A stretch of DNA of 62,666 nt from DATKQJ01 sp035534295 (GTDB lineage: Bacteria > Chloroflexota > Dormibacteria > Dormibacterales > Dormibacteraceae), in assembly GCA_035534295.1 (NCBI GenBank), contig DATLSE010000060.1, forward strand, positions 1-62,666. The letters are read 5' to 3'. The notes beneath the pieces were generated by a model. That model had not been told where the DNA came from. It saw only the letters and a program-made list of their open reading frames with translations, and did no database searches. This document shows, piece by piece, positions 60,661 to 62,666 of this stretch. The position numbers were made by a program, and so were the translations under genes. How positions within the stretch are numbered: the first letter of the stretch is position 1; each line of letters starts with the position of its first letter.

Positions 60661-61248
60661 TTAGGTGTCCTGATGGCCGAGCAGGCGCGCCAGATATCGT
60701 GCCACAACGTCGACCTCGAGATTGACCCTGGTGCCCAGCTCATAGGCCCCCGCGACGGTCAGATCGAGCGTATGCGGGATCAATGCGACACTGAAGCTGG
60801 AGCGCACGTCGTCTACGGCGGTGACGGTCAGGCTCATCCCATCCAGAGCCACCGAGCCCTTCTCGCAGACCAGGCGCCGCAGTCCCGGGGGTAGTTCGAA
60901 CTCAACCTCGCGCCCGGGATCGGTCGGACGCAGGTTTAAGATGCGGACCACGGCGTCGACGTGACCCTGGACCAGGTGACCGTCAAGTCCCTGTTCCAGG
61001 CGCAGCGGCAGCTCCAGGTTGACCCGGCTCCCTCGATCCAGCCGGTCGAGGTTGGTGCGCCGGCGTGTCTCTGGTACCAGATCGACCTCAAAGCCCCCCG
61101 CGGGCAGAGCGCTCACGGTTAGGCAGACTCCGTTGACGGCGACGCTGGACCCGAGCGCTAGAGCCAGGTCGGAGGCCGAGTCGACCACCAGAGACGCCCC
61201 CCGCAGGGAGCGCACGGTTCCGGTGCCGCTAACGATTCCGGTGAACAT
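60661..61248 (-). CDS. ribE: Riboflavin synthase alpha chain
   Basis: 195 residues. Two lumazine-binding repeats (MFTGIVSGTGTVRSL, NGVCLTV, GHLVQGHVDAV; VALDGMSLTVTAVDD). ATG at 61248 begins at the family start; a GTG two codons earlier is possible. Overlaps the end of ribD by 20 nt. Confidence 0.96.
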   Translation of the reverse strand: MFTGIVSGTGTVRSLRGASLVVDSASDLALALGSSVAVNGVCLTVSALPAGGFEVDLVPETRRRTNLDRLDRGSRVNLELPLRLEQGLDGHLVQGHVDAVVRILNLRPTDPGREVEFELPPGLRRLVCEKGSVALDGMSLTVTAVDDVRSSFSVALIPHTLDLTVAGAYELGTRVNLEVDVVARYLARLLGHQDT

Positions 61249-62263
61249 TTCCACTGATCAATACATCGCGGCCCAGCGCTCGCATTTCCACATCCTGCAG
61301 ATGCGGCACCAGGTCGAGCTCGGCTCCCCGGCCGAGCACGGCGGAAAGGGAGCCCTCGCCCCCGAGCACGATCGGGGCCAGGTAGACCTGGACCGCATCG
61401 ACCAGGCCCTGGTCAAAGAATGAGCCCAGGACCCGGGGACCGCCTTCGACCAGCAGGCTCAGGATGCCGCGGCCAGCCAATAGCCCGAGCAGGCCGGGCA
61501 GATCCGAACCCGAATCGATCAGGAGCTCCGCCCCCGGTCCACGAACGCGGGCGCCCGCCGGCGTCCGCCCCTTGGAATCCAGCACCACCCGCAGGGGCTG
61601 ACGAGCCGCCGGGAGTCGGGCACTGAGCAGAGGGTCGTCGGCGAGCACGGTGTTGATTCCGACCAGCACCGCGTCATGGCGATGGCGCTCCAGGTGGGCG
61701 TGCCGCCTGGCCGCCGCTCCGGTGATCCAGCGCGACTGACCACCAGAACTCCGCACGCGGCCATCCAGGCTGGCCGCGAACTTGGCCGTGACGAAGGGCC
61801 GCCCGGTGGCGCGCTGGCAGATGTAAAAGCGGTTGAGCCGCCGCGCCTCGGCCTCGAGCAGGCCGACTGAAACCTCGATCCCGCCCTCGCGCAGAGCGCG
61901 GATGCCAGCTCCTGCGACACCGCGATCCGGGTCCTCCATCGCCACCAGGACCCGGCTCACTCCCGCCTTCAGCACCGCCTCCACGCACGGCGGCGTACGG
62001 CCCCAGGACGAGCACGGCTCGAGGGTCACATACAGGCTGGCGCCGCGCGCGCCAGCTCCCGCTTGCGCCAGGGCTATAACCTCGGCGTGGGGTCCCCCCG
62101 CAGCTTCGTGATAGCCCTGCCCGAGGACGCGGCCATCCCCCGAGCTGACCACCGCTCCGACCATGGGATTGGGGCTGGTGCGATGATCCGCACGTGCTCC
62201 CAGAACCAGGGCCAGGGCCATCAGCTCGAGATCGCGGGCGTGGGATGGCACAGAGATGCTCAC
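61229..62263 (-). CDS. ribD: Riboflavin deaminase/reductase RibD
   Basis: About 344 residues. Deaminase zinc site GGPHAEVIAL and TLEPCSSWGRTPPC, then reductase domain (FVTAKFAASLDGRV, WITGAAARRHAHLERHRHD, LLVEGGPRVLGSFFDQGLVD). GTG at 62263 is chosen because TATATT at 62274-62279 puts the transcript start about 4 nt before it; GTG at 62251 or 62296 are alternatives. Heads ribD-ribE-ribBA-ribH. No FMN riboswitch is visible upstream. Confidence 0.95.
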   Translation of the reverse strand: MSISVPSHARDLELMALALVLGARADHRTSPNPMVGAVVSSGDGRVLGQGYHEAAGGPHAEVIALAQAGAGARGASLYVTLEPCSSWGRTPPCVEAVLKAGVSRVLVAMEDPDRGVAGAGIRALREGGIEVSVGLLEAEARRLNRFYICQRATGRPFVTAKFAASLDGRVRSSGGQSRWITGAAARRHAHLERHRHDAVLVGINTVLADDPLLSARLPAARQPLRVVLDSKGRTPAGARVRGPGAELLIDSGSDLPGLLGLLAGRGILSLLVEGGPRVLGSFFDQGLVDAVQVYLAPIVLGGEGSLSAVLGRGAELDLVPHLQDVEMRALGRDVLISGNVHRNR

Positions 62264-62273
62264 AGCTCCACGC

Positions 62274-62279
62274 AATATA
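62274..62279 (-). promoter_or_regulatory. Putative -10 element of the riboflavin operon
   Basis: TATATT on the minus strand, the best -10 match in the window, 10 nt before the chosen ribD GTG. It lies about 130 nt downstream of the 23S gene. Confidence 0.5.
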
Positions 62280-62404
62280 GCCAGGCCCCGCACCACGCCG
62301 CGACCGGCATGCCACCGAGCACAACCAAATAGGCTTTTTCGAGATTCAATACCGAACCGAACTGTCTGGATCCCACCCCTCAGAACCTGAAGAGTGATGT
62401 GTAA

Positions 62405-62666
62405 GTGGACAAGCCCTCGGGCTATTAGTACCGGTCAGCTCAAGCACTCACATGCCTTACACCCCCGGCCTATCAACCTGGTGGTCTACCAGGGCCCTTA
62501 CCCGGTTAACCCGGTGGGAAACCTAATCTTGGAGTCGGCTTCGCGCTTATATGCTTTCAGCGCTTATCCGCACCGAACATGGCTACCCGGCGCTGCCACT
62601 GGCGTGACAACCGGTACACTAGCGGTTCGTTCAACCCGGTCCTCTCGTACTAGGGTCAACCCTCCT
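62405..62666 (-). rRNA. 23S ribosomal RNA, 3' end (partial)
   Basis: On the minus strand the sequence carries the conserved 3' portion of 23S rRNA, including the sarcin-ricin loop AGTACGAGAGGACC (62638-62651), CGCCAGTGGCAGCGCCGGGT and the terminal GAGCTGACCGGTACTAATAG. The rest of the gene lies beyond the right edge. The mature 3' end is placed near 62405 by the closing helix, uncertain by a few nt. No 5S gene follows before ribD. Confidence 0.95.

Noticed and set aside
62264..62404. Possible FMN riboswitch before ribD
   Set aside because: The conserved RFN sequence blocks are absent, and the TATATT promoter lies only about 4 nt from the chosen start, leaving no room.
62297..62404. Possible 5S rRNA
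   Set aside because: A TTGGTTGTGCTCGGTGGC stretch is faintly 5S-like, but loop B/C consensus and pairing partners are missing.

Overview
The window is GC-rich bacterial chromosome, about two-thirds G+C or more by eye, with very tight operons and frequent GTG and TTG starts. It is almost entirely core housekeeping genes. The gene orders (rpsB-tsf-pyrH-frr-uppS-cdsA-dxr-rseP-ispG-proS; rpsP-khpA-rimM-trmD-rplS-rnhB; rsmD-coaD-sepIVA-like-rpmF-fabD-acpP-rnc; rpmB/asp23-fakA-degV-recG) fit a Gram-positive-type (Terrabacteria) lineage. Leaderless promoters, a SepIVA-like gene and an archaeal/eukaryote-type ProRS fit the Chloroflexota / Dormibacterota / Actinomycetota neighbourhood. The phylum is an inference: no 16S gene is present, and only about 260 nt of the 23S gene lies at the right edge.

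Layout, left to right. 1-6.5 kb: a membrane-anchored protein cut by the window edge, an FtsA/PilM-like ATPase, alaS, and a stress-type cluster (DUF948, YtxH, RsbW-like, SigB/F-like sigma). 6.5-15.8 kb: small membrane protein, aspS, hisS, metallo-hydrolase, relA/spoT, VIT iron transporter, GNAT, proS. 15.9-23.6 kb: isoprenoid, envelope and translation operon from rpsB to ispG. 23.7-28.5 kb: topA, a lactonase-like hydrolase diverging from a stand-alone ATP-dependent DNA ligase, and rnhB running into the ligase. 28.6-32.5 kb: ribosome/SRP operon (ylxM-ffh-rpsP-khpA-rimM-trmD-rplS). 32.5-36.4 kb: degenerate Mrr-like protein, methyltransferase, AsnC-type sensor domain, IMPase, PHP esterase, ftsY. 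36.5-47.5 kb: smc, a molybdenum hydroxylase pair, rnc, acpP, fabD, rpmF, SepIVA-like, coaD, rsmD. 47.5-50.2 kb: a two-component system diverging from a small exported protein. 50-55.7 kb: recG, degV, fakA, asp23, rpmB and a membrane protein. 55.7-58.9 kb: a hutI-ftcD pair with eroded active-site residues, then a Phd-antitoxin-like/LeuA-regulatory-domain fusion. 58.9-62.3 kb: riboflavin operon ribD-ribE-ribBA-ribH. 62.4 kb to the end: 3' end of 23S rRNA.

The most unusual items are: (i) a protein joining a Phd/YefM-like N-terminus to the leucine-sensing C-terminal region of 2-isopropylmalate synthase with no catalytic barrel; (ii) an RsbW-like anti-sigma protein lacking the N-box Glu and Asn and the G boxes; (iii) essential genes (fabD, rnc) with no usable ATG/GTG/TTG start, each open to an ATT or ATA codon overlapping the upstream stop; (iv) a recurrent -10 hexamer placed 6-8 nt before operon-first start codons, indicating widespread leaderless transcripts; (v) paired 11-bp-period TTCAG half-sites between the response regulator and the divergent exported-protein gene. 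No tRNA, insertion sequence, prophage or CRISPR array is visible, and no stretch above 300 nt lacks a gene.
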